NCBI GenBank assembly: GCA_017577945.1
Contig: PKQS01000008.1
Coordinates: 1 to 64,000 of the forward strand
Reading direction: 5' to 3'
Length of the DNA: 64,000 bases
From: Bacillota bacterium
GTDB taxonomy: Bacteria > Bacillota > Limnochordia > Limnochordales > ZCTH02-B6
Position 1 is the stretch's first letter, and each line of letters starts with the position of its first letter. Positions 42,723 to 53,278 of the stretch are shown here, piece after piece. A program made the translations under genes and the position numbers. The notes under the pieces are model-generated. The model was not told where the DNA came from, did not search any database, and was given only the letters and a program-made list of their open reading frames with translations.

Positions 42723-43394
42723 TCACAGCAGCCGCCGCAAATCCGCGGCGATATCCTGCGGATGCGTGCCGAACGGGTGGGCGAGACGCCAGTTGCCGTC
42801 CGGATCGATGACGAACGAGAACGACGTGTGGTTGACCCAGTAGCCCACCGGCGACTCTTCCGCCTCCACCTTCTCCACGTACACGCCGTACTCCGCCGCA
42901 ATTTCCCGAATCTGCTCCGGCGTGCCCCACAGGCCGTAGAAGGACGGATCAAAGCGGCTGATGTACCGCTCCAGCCGCTCGGGCGTGTCGTACTCGGGAT
43001 CCACGGTCACGAACACGAACCGCACCCGGTCCGCCAGCTCGCCCAGTTCGCGCTTAACCTGCGTATAATAAGCCAGCGTTGCGGGGCACACATCCGGGCA
43101 GTTGGTATACCCAAAGAACAAGACGACCACGTTGCCCCGGTGTTCCGAGAGCCGGAACGGATTGCCGTACTGGTCGACGAGCTCGATGTTGGGCGCCTCC
43201 GCCGGCGGATCCAGCAGCCAGCCGTGGAAGGAGGTTTCCGCCACGACCGGCGCCTGCCGCTGTTGCTGCTGCAGGCGATTGACCATGAAAAAGCCGTACG
43301 CCGCCAGCGCGCCCGACACGATGACGATGATGCTCAAGAGCAGAAGAATCCGCCGCGGGCCGTTGCTCCGCTTCTGCACCCTTTTCGCCTCCAA
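42723..43394 (-). CDS. Sco1/SenC-family copper metallochaperone
   Basis: A 223-residue protein with one N-terminal membrane helix (ILLLLSIIVIVSGALAAYGF) and an extracytoplasmic thioredoxin fold. The copper motif is VVLFFGYTNCPDVCPATLAY, and the distal His is in NHTSFSFVIDPDGNWRLAHP. It matures the CuA centre of aa3-type oxidase with the PCuAC protein encoded next. No oxidase genes are in the window. Confidence 0.95.
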   Translation of the reverse strand: MEAKRVQKRSNGPRRILLLLSIIVIVSGALAAYGFFMVNRLQQQQRQAPVVAETSFHGWLLDPPAEAPNIELVDQYGNPFRLSEHRGNVVVLFFGYTNCPDVCPATLAYYTQVKRELGELADRVRFVFVTVDPEYDTPERLERYISRFDPSFYGLWGTPEQIREIAAEYGVYVEKVEAEESPVGYWVNHTSFSFVIDPDGNWRLAHPFGTHPQDIAADLRRLL

Positions 43395-43544
43395 CGCTCC
43401 TTCCGCCGGGATCTGTTGCCCGACGTTTCACATCTATTCTCCTATAATCCGGATCGTAAGGCAAGGCGACGCGGCGGGCGCAGGAAAGGGGCGGCGCGCG
43501 GCCGAATTGGCAAACGAAAAGCAGCAAGCGGAGGAGGGTTGCCG

Positions 43545-43982
43545 GTGGCTTCTCCGGCCGAGACCACCGTTGTCGTAGAACATCAGGGCGGTTTGGCGTT
43601 CGTCGCCCGGGGGCCTTCGGGCCACGCCATGCGGATGGATGCCGCGGCGGAAATCGGCGGCGCGGATTCGGGGCCGCGGCCGATGGAGATGCTGCTCGCG
43701 GCGCTGGGCGGCTGCAGCGGCATCGACGTAGTCATGATCCTGAATAAGATGCGGGTCGAAATCGAAGGGTTCAGCGTGCGCATCCACGGCGTACGCCGCG
43801 ACGAGCACCCGCGCATCTTCACCGACATCGACGTGGAGTACGTCTTCCGCGGGCGACAGTTGGAAGAGAAGCGGGAACAGCTCGAAAAGGCCGCCCGCCT
43901 GTCGTTCGAAAAATATTGCTCCGTGGCGGGCATGCTGAGTAAAGCGGCCAACATGAGGTTCCGCGTGACCCTCGAGGAATGA
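43545..43982 (+). CDS. OsmC-family protein
   Basis: The 145 residues from GTG 43545 (GGAGGAGGG upstream) match OsmC/YhfA: GPRPMEMLLAALGGCSGIDV with the first conserved cysteine, then VEIEGFSVRIHGVRRDEHPR, and LSFEKYCSVAGMLSKAANMR with the second. These proteins reduce organic peroxides or serve related thiol chemistry. Single gene with its own terminator. Confidence 0.93.
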   Translation: MASPAETTVVVEHQGGLAFVARGPSGHAMRMDAAAEIGGADSGPRPMEMLLAALGGCSGIDVVMILNKMRVEIEGFSVRIHGVRRDEHPRIFTDIDVEYVFRGRQLEEKREQLEKAARLSFEKYCSVAGMLSKAANMRFRVTLEE

Positions 43983-43992
43983 AAGGACGAAC

Positions 43993-44025
43993 AAGGGCGC
44001 AGCCGCGGCTGCGCCCTTCCGTTTT
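43993..44025 (+). terminator. Terminator after osmC-like gene
   Basis: AAGGGCGCAGCC at 43993-44004 pairs perfectly with 44007-44018, followed by a T-containing run. The neighbouring DUF3243 gene is convergent. Confidence 0.85.
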
Positions 44026-44058
44026 CGTCTCCGTTCTTCCGGCTCGGCTCCTTGCCGG

Positions 44059-44319
44059 TCAATCCTTTTTCTGCACCACGTTGATGATCAGCTTGGCCAG
44101 TTCCTGCTGCTGGCGCTCGTCCGCGGCCTCCCACAACTCCTTCAAGATCTTCTGCTCCGGATTTTGCGGGTCGACGTTGCTGGCCAGAAAATCGCCGATC
44201 ATTTCCGCCTTGTCGGCGATCTCCTCATCGCTGAGTCCCATCTCCCGCCCCATTTGGACGGCGCGGGCCAGCGTCTCGCGCCACTCGGACCAGCTGTCCA
44301 TGCCCAGATCCACGACCAT
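44059..44319 (-). CDS. DUF3243 family protein
   Basis: The 86 residues match DUF3243 (YmfJ-like): SWSEWRETLARAVQMGREMG, LSDEEIADKAEMIGDFLASN, VDPQNPEQKILKELWEAADE. The family is small, all-helical and confined to Bacillota; its function is unknown. AAGGAG lies close to the ATG. Confidence 0.9.
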   Translation of the reverse strand: MVVDLGMDSWSEWRETLARAVQMGREMGLSDEEIADKAEMIGDFLASNVDPQNPEQKILKELWEAADERQQQELAKLIINVVQKKD

Positions 44320-44452
44320 CGACTCCTTCCCACGTTTTGCTCCGCGCTACACTTACTGTGTCCGCGCGAGCCGTGGTCTATGATCCTGCGGACGGCGCCG
44401 AAGCGGCGCGAGCGATGATCGTGACAACGCCGAAACGAGACCCTCTGCGCGC

Positions 44453-45025
44453 TCATTCGCCGGCGGCTCGCCGGGAACCGGCCCTGTCGCCGCCCGGCAG
44501 CAGGCAGCGCACCGGCTGGCCCGTCAGGCGCAAGCTGGCCACGTTGACGGGACAGTCCGGATCGCCCTGGTAGACGCAGCCGACGCAGACCGACTCCAGC
44601 AGCGCCTCGTCGCTCAGGGCGCTGATCAAGAACGCGTCGATGCCGCGCGCCAGCGCTTCCCGGTCCTCGTCCGACATCTTCTCCAACACCGCGTCCAGCT
44701 CCCGCTCCATGTCCGCCAGCGTGCGGCGCGTCACCGCCTCGCCCTTGGCCGTCAGGCGCAGGTGGACGCGGCGCCGGTCCTCTACGTCGCCGATGCGCTG
44801 CACGAGGCCCCGCGCCACCAGCCGGTCCACGCTCTGCGTGGCCGCCGGCCGGCTGATACCGAGCCTGTCGGCCATTTCGCCTACCGTGGCCCCCGGGTTC
44901 CAAAGTAGGTAGCGCAGCTGCAAGAACTGGGCATGGCTCAGCTGGCTGCGCGCCAGCAGGCGGCTGTTGGGGCCTCGGTTGTGCAGCAAGTTCACGAGCA
45001 ATTCCAACGAACGAGCCAGATTCAA
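44453..45025 (-). CDS. MarR-family regulator with C-terminal cysteine cluster
   Basis: The 190-residue protein has a MarR winged helix (LSHAQFLQLRYLLWNPGATV, GEMADRLGISRPAATQSVDR, LVARGLVQRIGDVEDRRRVH). After the dimerisation helices comes an extra segment, SVCVGCVYQGDPDCPVNVAS, then PVRCLLPGGDRAG: cysteines spaced CX2CX7CX15C. This could bind an Fe-S cluster or zinc and make the protein a redox or metal sensor. A ferredoxin gene lies divergently upstream. A perfect palindrome lies 37 bases before the start. Confidence 0.9.
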   Translation of the reverse strand: MNLARSLELLVNLLHNRGPNSRLLARSQLSHAQFLQLRYLLWNPGATVGEMADRLGISRPAATQSVDRLVARGLVQRIGDVEDRRRVHLRLTAKGEAVTRRTLADMERELDAVLEKMSDEDREALARGIDAFLISALSDEALLESVCVGCVYQGDPDCPVNVASLRLTGQPVRCLLPGGDRAGSRRAAGE

Positions 45026-45061
45026 TGCGGTCCCCTCCGAACGAGGCGGCGGCCGAATAAG

Positions 45062-45074
45062 TTAACGCTGTTAA
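45062..45074. promoter_or_regulatory. Candidate MarR operator
   Basis: TTAAC-GCT-GTTAA is a perfect inverted repeat 37 bases upstream of the MarR start. AT-rich palindromes of this size and place are typical MarR autoregulatory sites. Confidence 0.6.
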
Positions 45075-45132
45075 TGACAGTGTAGCGGGTAGGACTTGGT
45101 CGGCGTAGGTGACACTGCACCCCACGGCGCAG

Positions 45133-45145
45133 GGGACAATGTCCC
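45133..45145. promoter_or_regulatory. Second palindrome in the marR-ferredoxin gap
   Basis: GGGACA-A-TGTCCC is a perfect inverted repeat followed directly by CATAATTTTT, which could be a -10 element. It may govern the ferredoxin gene starting at 45321. The whole 295-base gap (45026-45320) holds no gene. Confidence 0.45.
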
Positions 45146-45320
45146 ATAATTTTTCCGACGGGCTTTGCGGCGCGGCAAAAAAGGACGACGGGCGGGGGCG
45201 ATGGAATAAGATATTTGGGCTTTTCCGCCGCACGGCGGGCCCATGGGCTGATTGTGCATCGGTTCGACCGTCCCGTCCGACGGCCGCCGACGAACGGACG
45301 AAGAGGAGGTTTAGGACGCC

Positions 45321-45629
45321 ATGGCATTCGTGATTACGGAACCGTGCATCGGCACGAAGGACGCCGCGTGCGTCGAGGTCTGTCCTGTAGACTGCATCCA
45401 TCCGGCGCCGTCCAGCGCGCAGTTTGAAGAAGTGGCGCAGCTGTACATCGACCCGGACGAATGCATCGACTGCGGCGCCTGCGAGCCCGAATGCCCGGTG
45501 AACGCCATCTTCCCCGAAGATGACGTGCCGGAGGAATGGAAGTCGTTCATCGAGAAGAACGCCGACTGGTATCGTCTTTCGGCCGAAGAATTCGAGGCCA
45601 AGTGGAACGAGCCTGGGCGGAAAGAGTAG
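45321..45629 (+). CDS. 7Fe-type ferredoxin [3Fe-4S][4Fe-4S]
   Basis: A 102-residue ferredoxin of the Thermus/Bacillus seven-iron type. The first cluster motif is EPCIGTKDAACVEVCPVDCI and the second is DECIDCGACEPECPVNAIFP. The helical tail (EWKSFIEKNADWYRLSAEEF) is typical. It is a low-potential electron carrier. GAGGAGG precedes the ATG. A strong hairpin follows, so it is probably transcribed alone. Confidence 0.95.
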   Translation: MAFVITEPCIGTKDAACVEVCPVDCIHPAPSSAQFEEVAQLYIDPDECIDCGACEPECPVNAIFPEDDVPEEWKSFIEKNADWYRLSAEEFEAKWNEPGRKE

Positions 45630-45652
45630 CGTTCTCTCCGGTCGCCGAATGC

Positions 45653-45688
45653 CGAGCCGGGCGGCGACGGAGCTCGCCGCCCGGCTCG
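45653..45688 (+). terminator. 15-bp stem hairpin between ferredoxin and mrfA
   Basis: CGAGCCGGGCGGCGA at 45653-45667 pairs perfectly with 45674-45688 around a six-base loop. There is no T tract; it may slow or end ferredoxin transcription before mrfA. Confidence 0.65.
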
Positions 45689-45711
45689 TCGTTATGCGCC
45701 GGGAGGAAGGT

Positions 45712-48027
<2,316 letters not shown>

Positions 48028-48047
48028 CGGCGAGGAGGCGGGTGCGG

Positions 48048-49373
48048 ATGAGCTTGCGGGAGCGCCTGCGCATGCTGCGGCCCGCGGCCGTCGACCGCAC
48101 GGCGCCTTTGGACGAAGTCGACAGGGAAAAGGCGCCGGCGGCTGCCGCGTCGCCGCCCGAACCCGGAGCGCCCGAGGGCCTACACATCGGGCAGGGCGTG
48201 ACCCTGCGGCCGGCGGCCACGCCCGCGGGCCCGGTCCTGTACGCCGAAAACGTGTACGATTCCTCCTACCGGCACGGCAGGCTGCCCCTGGCCGCGGCGC
48301 TGGACGCGCCGGCGGCGGCGTGGCGGCGCCTGCTGCCCGCGGTGGACGGTTTTCCCGTGGCGGACGCGCTCTTCCTTGACCTGGAGACGACGGGCCTCAG
48401 CCGCGGCGTGGGCAATTACGCCTTTCTCGTGGGCGTCGGCCGGTTTGTCGGCGGCCGCTTCCGCGTGCGGCAATTTTTCCTGCGCGACTTCCACGAAGAG
48501 CCCGCGGCTCTGGCCGCGCTGTTGGAGGAGCTGGCTTCGGCCCGGGCCGTCGTGACCTTTAACGGCCGCTCCTTCGACTGGCCGCTGCTGGAGGCGCGCG
48601 CCATCGTCAACCGCCTGCGGCTGCCCCGGCTTCCCCACCTGGACTTGCTGCTGCCGGCCCGCCGCGTGTGGCACGACGCGCTGGACAGCTGCCGCCTGGC
48701 GCGCCTGGAGGAAGCCGTCCTCGGAGTCCGGCGCGAGAATGACGTGCCGGGCGAGGAAATTCCGCGGCTCTATTTTTCTTTCTTGCAAACAGGCGACGCC
48801 GAACCGTTGGCCGGCGTCATCGAGCACAACCGGCTCGACATCCTCTCGCTGGCCGCCTTGACAGGCTATCTTGCGCAAGCCGCCGCGGATCCTCTCGCCG
48901 CCGCGCCGGGCGGCCGGCCGCTGTCGGGCGCCGAGCTGTACGGGCTGGCGCGGACGCTTTTGGCCGGCAGCCGCAGCCGCGAAGACTGGGACCTGGCGGG
49001 CGCGTGCCTGGAAGAAGCGCTGCGCCGCGAGTTGCCTCTCCCCCTGCGCCGCCGCTGCCAGCAGCTGCTCGTGGCGCTCTACAAGCGCACCGGGCGCGGC
49101 GATGACGCCGTGGCCCTTCTGAAGACCATGGCTGCCCACGACGGCAGCTCCCCCTGGGCCCACATCGAGCTGGCCAAGCACTACGAGCACCGGGCGCGCG
49201 ACTTCGCCGCGGCCCGCGAGTGGTCGCTGCAGGCGCTGGACGTAGCGCTGCGCCGCCGCGCTTTGGAGAGCTTGCGCGGCGCCTCCGCCCCGGGGCGCGA
49301 GGTCGACGCCATCCTCTACCGCTTGCGCCGGCTGGAGCGGCGCCTGCGCCGCTCGGCCAGCGAGCCCTCATAA
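48048..49373 (+). CDS. mrfB: MrfB-like exonuclease (YprB, RNase H fold) with TPR tail
   Basis: The 441-residue protein has a DEDD-type nuclease core: DALFLDLETTGLSRGVGNYA, VVTFNGRSFDWPLLEARAIV, HLDLLLPARRVWHDALDSCR and VIEHNRLDILSLAALTGYLA supply the acidic ligands. The last 120 residues are helical repeats (VALYKRTGRGDDAVALLKTM), as in YprB. MrfB is the nuclease partner of MrfA in mitomycin repair. ATG 48048 has GAGGAGG upstream and follows mrfA directly. Confidence 0.93.
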   Translation: MSLRERLRMLRPAAVDRTAPLDEVDREKAPAAAASPPEPGAPEGLHIGQGVTLRPAATPAGPVLYAENVYDSSYRHGRLPLAAALDAPAAAWRRLLPAVDGFPVADALFLDLETTGLSRGVGNYAFLVGVGRFVGGRFRVRQFFLRDFHEEPAALAALLEELASARAVVTFNGRSFDWPLLEARAIVNRLRLPRLPHLDLLLPARRVWHDALDSCRLARLEEAVLGVRRENDVPGEEIPRLYFSFLQTGDAEPLAGVIEHNRLDILSLAALTGYLAQAAADPLAAAPGGRPLSGAELYGLARTLLAGSRSREDWDLAGACLEEALRRELPLPLRRRCQQLLVALYKRTGRGDDAVALLKTMAAHDGSSPWAHIELAKHYEHRARDFAAAREWSLQALDVALRRRALESLRGASAPGREVDAILYRLRRLERRLRRSASEPS

Positions 49374-49564
49374 TTTTCCTGCAAGGCGCAGGCGTCTGCG
49401 CCGCTTTCCGTAGGAAAGGATAACAAAGGCGTCGTATGTTAAGAGATCTGTCGCCTGGACACGGTTTGCGGAGCCCGGCGGCGGGGCCGCCGCGGGCAGC
49501 TCCGGAGCCGGACGAATACGCGGCGCTGACCGGAACGCAGCGCCAAAGCAAAGGGGGGAGGGCC

Positions 49565-50101
49565 ATGGCCAAAATCATCGAAGTGCCCGAGAACCGGCTG
49601 GCGCGCGCCTTGTTCACGACCACCCAGTTTTCCTGGCTATGGCTGATCCTACGCCTGTATCTGGGCTGGACGTGGTTCCAGGCCGGCTGGGGCAAGCTCG
49701 GCAATCCGGCGTGGGTGCAGACGGGCGAGGCGCTGCGCGGCTTCTGGACGCGGGCGGTGCAAACCGAGCCGCAGGCGCCTATCGCCTTCAACTGGTACCG
49801 CAACTTCATCCAGTTCCTGCTGGACGGCGGCCATTACACGTGGTTTGCGAAGCTGGTCATCGCCGGCGAAATTCTCGTCGGCGTCGCCCTCATTCTGGGC
49901 GCTTTCACCGGCATCGCGGCCTTTTTCGGCGGATTCATGAATTTTAACTTCATGATGGCCGGCACGGCCAGCACCAACCCGCTCCTGTATACCATCGCCA
50001 TCTTCCTCATGCTGGCGTGGAAAGTGGCGGGCTACTACGGCCTGGACCGCTACTTGCTGCCGCGCCTCGGCACACCATGGGGTCCGGTCCGCAGCCGCTA
50101 G
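49565..50101 (+). CDS. DoxX-family membrane protein (paralogue 1)
   Basis: The 178-residue integral membrane protein has four hydrophobic spans, including LWLILRLYLGWTWFQAGWGK, AGEILVGVALILGAFTGIAA and LLYTIAIFLMLAWKVAGYYG. DoxX relatives act in quinone oxidoreductase or thiosulfate oxidation complexes and in redox stress; the role here is unknown. GGGGGGAGG lies before ATG 49565. It shares most of its length with the gene at 56713. Confidence 0.9.
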   Translation: MAKIIEVPENRLARALFTTTQFSWLWLILRLYLGWTWFQAGWGKLGNPAWVQTGEALRGFWTRAVQTEPQAPIAFNWYRNFIQFLLDGGHYTWFAKLVIAGEILVGVALILGAFTGIAAFFGGFMNFNFMMAGTASTNPLLYTIAIFLMLAWKVAGYYGLDRYLLPRLGTPWGPVRSR

Positions 50102-50232
50102 CGCCAACCTTCACCGGCTGAGCACGGCCGCCCGGGTCGCCTCCTTCCCGCACCAACGCAGCGTGTGGCGCATACAGTAGCTCCACGATACTACGGTGGG
50201 GAGGGAGGCCGTCCTCGGGCGGCCGCGCTTCA

Positions 50233-52602
50233 TTGGATCAGCTTGTTTCCCCGCGTCTGAACGAACACCAAGGAGAAGCCAGCCCCTACTTGCGGCAAGC
50301 CCTCGCGCTCAATCCCTTAAGCGGCGGGCGCCGCAACGCGCTGCGAGCCGTGCGCCTGCTGGAACAAGGCGCCCAGGCCGCGCCGGACGACCCGACGTAC
50401 CCGTACTGGTGCGGCGTCATTTACCGGGCCTTCGGCCTTTGGCAAAAAGCTGCGGAATACCTGCACCGGGCGCTGGAGCTGCAGCCTGCGCTGGGGCCCG
50501 CCCGGCTGGAGCTGGCGTGGGCCTACGTGCACGTCGGCGAGTTTGACGCGGCCCGGAAGGTGCTGGCGGGCGCGCCCGACGACTGGCGGCTGCACCGCCT
50601 GCGCGCCATGCTGCTTTTCCAGGAAGGCCGGGCCGTGGAGGCGTGGGAGGCCTACCCGGCCGTGCCGCCCGACGACATTCCGGTCGCGCGGTGGTGGCGC
50701 GAATATTCCTTGCTGGCCGAAGCGGCGGGAGACCAAGCGCCCGCAACGGTGCTGCAGCGGCTGGAGCAGCGGCGGCATGAGCTGGAGATGCTGCTGGGGG
50801 GCGGCGAGCGAGGGTCGCAACCTTCGGCCGAATTGCACCACCTGTGGGCCTTGCTGGGACGCCTTGCGGCGGCCGCGGGCGACGCCGGCAAAGCCGAAGA
50901 GTTCCGCCGGCTGGTGCCTCGCTCCGCGGCGTCGTACTACCTCGTCCGCGACGCCTGGCTGCGCCTGATCGACGAGAGCGCGCGCCGGGCCCTGGAGCAA
51001 GGCGACGTGCGGACGGCAGTCGAACTGCTGAAGGAAGCGGTGGAAGAAGCCGACGACGCGCCGCGCCGGCGGTTGCTGGTGCACGCGTTGTGCCGGCTGG
51101 CCGTGGAGCAGTGGGACCAGGGCGACATCGAAGGTGCCGTGGCGACCTGGAGCGAGGCGCGCCGTTTCGACGCGAGCGCCCACCAAGTGCTGCATAACCT
51201 GGCCCTGGGCTTCGAGCGGCTCGGGCGCTGGGAAGACGCCAACAAGTGCCGGGACCTTTACCTGCAAGCGACCCGGGGGCCGAAGGCGCCGGAACGCGCC
51301 CGCGACGTGCACAAAGGCGCGTGGCTGACGGCGATGGCCGAAAATGCCTGGCGAGCCGGCCAGCTGCTGGAGGCGCGGCGGCTGCTGGACAGCGCGCAGG
51401 ACCACATCGCGAAGGACGTGCACCTCCTGACGCGCTCCGGGCTCATCTATGCCGCCGTCGGCGACGGAGACCGGGCCCTGCGGGCGGCCATGGCGGCCCT
51501 GGCGCTGCAGCCGGGCTTCGAGCCGGCTCTGCAGTGCATCTTGCATGTGACGACGACGGGCGACGCCACCGACGCGGCCGCGCTGAACGCGTTGGCCAAG
51601 GCGCTGCACGGATTGCCGCCGCACGACCCGTTCGTGCGCGACTGGCGCCGGCGGACGTTGACGTACGGCCGCCGGGCACTGGAGGCGGGCCGGGCCGACG
51701 CGGCCATGGAAGCGTTCGCGTCGCTGCTGTTGGCCGACTCCGGCGATGTCGAAGCGTGGCTGTGGGCGGGTGCGGCGCATCTTAAGCAGGGCAACCGGAG
51801 CGGCGCCGAAGACTGCTTTACCGAAGCCATCCGGCTCGATCCGGGCCGCGCCGCCACCTACATCGACCTAGGCGCGCGGTTCTTGGCCGAAGGCGATCGG
51901 CCGCGCGCCGAGCAATACTTCGAGCAGGCCGTCCAAACCGACCCCAGCGCGGCGACTCACGTCACCATCGGCGAATTGTGCGCTCGCATCGGCGTGCCCG
52001 ATTTGGCCGAACGGCACCTGCGCAGCGCGCTGGGCTGCGACCCGGTGGACGAGTCCATCTTGGTCCGCGCCGTCTGCGGCCTGCTGGAAACCGGTCAAGA
52101 CGATCGGGTGCTGCCGTTCCTGGAAGAAGCGCTGCGCATCGCGCCCGAGGCGGTGCCGCTCAAAATCTTGGCGGCCATTCAGTACTTGCGCCGCGGCGAT
52201 TGGCTGCAAGCGGACGCCGGCCTGCGGGAGGCCGAAACGGCCGCGAAGAAGCGCGGCGCAGAGGCGCTCCTGGAGCACGTGACGTTTTTCCGGCAGTCGC
52301 TCATTTTGCTGCGCACCATCGGCCGCATCGACGAGCAGGCGTTTTACGACCGCACCCGCCAGCTGCTGGACGAATGGCGCATCGCGACCATGGACGCCGG
52401 CGACGCGGGCGAAGAATTGCCGAGGCAGCCGCTGGAGGCGATTTTGTCTCGCCTGCCGGCGCCGCTGGACGCGGCGCCCCTGGTGCCTGCGGCGCCCGCG
52501 GCTGAACCCGGGCCGGCCGCGGAAGCCGCTGAAAGCGACCGCGACTTGACGCCGTTCCTGAACCTGTACGTGCCGCCCATGGGCTGGCCGTCCGCCCACT
52601 GA
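50233..52602 (+). CDS. Large TPR-repeat protein
   Basis: A 789-residue cytoplasmic protein built of helical TPR-like repeats: YLHRALELQPALGPARLELA, LLSLEAV-like units, YIDLGARFLAEGDRPRAEQY, CFTEAIRLDPGRAATYIDLG. It has no signal peptide and no catalytic motif. A Pro/Ala-rich stretch precedes the end LTPFLNLYVPPMGWP. TPR proteins are scaffolds, so a partner is expected; the second TPR protein at 53233 is a candidate neighbour. The TTG start lacks a good ribosome site and may be further in. Confidence 0.8.
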   Translation: MDQLVSPRLNEHQGEASPYLRQALALNPLSGGRRNALRAVRLLEQGAQAAPDDPTYPYWCGVIYRAFGLWQKAAEYLHRALELQPALGPARLELAWAYVHVGEFDAARKVLAGAPDDWRLHRLRAMLLFQEGRAVEAWEAYPAVPPDDIPVARWWREYSLLAEAAGDQAPATVLQRLEQRRHELEMLLGGGERGSQPSAELHHLWALLGRLAAAAGDAGKAEEFRRLVPRSAASYYLVRDAWLRLIDESARRALEQGDVRTAVELLKEAVEEADDAPRRRLLVHALCRLAVEQWDQGDIEGAVATWSEARRFDASAHQVLHNLALGFERLGRWEDANKCRDLYLQATRGPKAPERARDVHKGAWLTAMAENAWRAGQLLEARRLLDSAQDHIAKDVHLLTRSGLIYAAVGDGDRALRAAMAALALQPGFEPALQCILHVTTTGDATDAAALNALAKALHGLPPHDPFVRDWRRRTLTYGRRALEAGRADAAMEAFASLLLADSGDVEAWLWAGAAHLKQGNRSGAEDCFTEAIRLDPGRAATYIDLGARFLAEGDRPRAEQYFEQAVQTDPSAATHVTIGELCARIGVPDLAERHLRSALGCDPVDESILVRAVCGLLETGQDDRVLPFLEEALRIAPEAVPLKILAAIQYLRRGDWLQADAGLREAETAAKKRGAEALLEHVTFFRQSLILLRTIGRIDEQAFYDRTRQLLDEWRIATMDAGDAGEELPRQPLEAILSRLPAPLDAAPLVPAAPAAEPGPAAEAAESDRDLTPFLNLYVPPMGWPSAH

Positions 52603-52624
52603 CCGCGGAAAGAAGGGACGTCTC

Positions 52625-53278
52625 GTGGCCGAACAAGATCGTGTCGTCATCCGCGTCGCCACGCCCGGCGACGCTGATGCCATCGCCGCCATCACTCGCA
52701 CGGCGTTCCAGCAGTTCGAGCAACGTGTATATCCGCCGTTCCAGGCCCATAGCCAGACGCCGGCCCACGTACGCTACGAGATCGAAACCGAAAAATTCGT
52801 CTACGGGCTGGCGGTAGTGAACGACCACATCGCGGGGCACGTTCGCTACCGCCTGCGGCCCGGCTACATGCACGTGTCGCGCCTGGCGGTGCTGCCGGAA
52901 TTTCGCGGCCACGGCGTGGGGCGCCGGCTGATGGCGTGGGTCGAAGACGAAGCCCGCCGCCTGCGGGTGCAGGTGCTGCGGGGCGAAGTGCGCACCGTGC
53001 TGAAGGACGTCTTGCAGTATTACCTCGACATAGGCTACCGCGTCGTCGGCTACGCGTCGCTGCGCGGCGTGCGGCGTTGCCTGACCCTGATCGAGAAGCG
53101 GCTTCCCGAGCGCCCGTCCGCGACCGGCGCGCAGCAAGGCGCGCAGCCGAAGCGCGGCAAGTCATCGCCCGACGAGTCGGCCTGGGTTGACGAATCACGG
53201 CTGGCGCCGCGGCTGCTGCATCCGCTGCTGGTTCAGCTCGTGGAGGCCGCCCAGCGCTCCAATTCGGAGCGGAGATAG
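52625..53278 (+). CDS. GNAT-family N-acetyltransferase
   Basis: The 217-residue protein has an N-terminal GNAT fold: VVIRVATPGDADAIAAITRT, then motif A YMHVSRLAVLPEFRGHGVGR (R/QxxGxG/A acetyl-CoA loop) and LQYYLDIGYRVVGYASLRGV. About 60 C-terminal residues are an extension (SATGAQQGAQPKRGKSSPDE). Target unknown. GTG 52625 has AAGGGA upstream, 22 bases after the TPR stop. Its last 46 bases overlap the convergent gene. Confidence 0.88.
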   Translation: MAEQDRVVIRVATPGDADAIAAITRTAFQQFEQRVYPPFQAHSQTPAHVRYEIETEKFVYGLAVVNDHIAGHVRYRLRPGYMHVSRLAVLPEFRGHGVGRRLMAWVEDEARRLRVQVLRGEVRTVLKDVLQYYLDIGYRVVGYASLRGVRRCLTLIEKRLPERPSATGAQQGAQPKRGKSSPDESAWVDESRLAPRLLHPLLVQLVEAAQRSNSERR

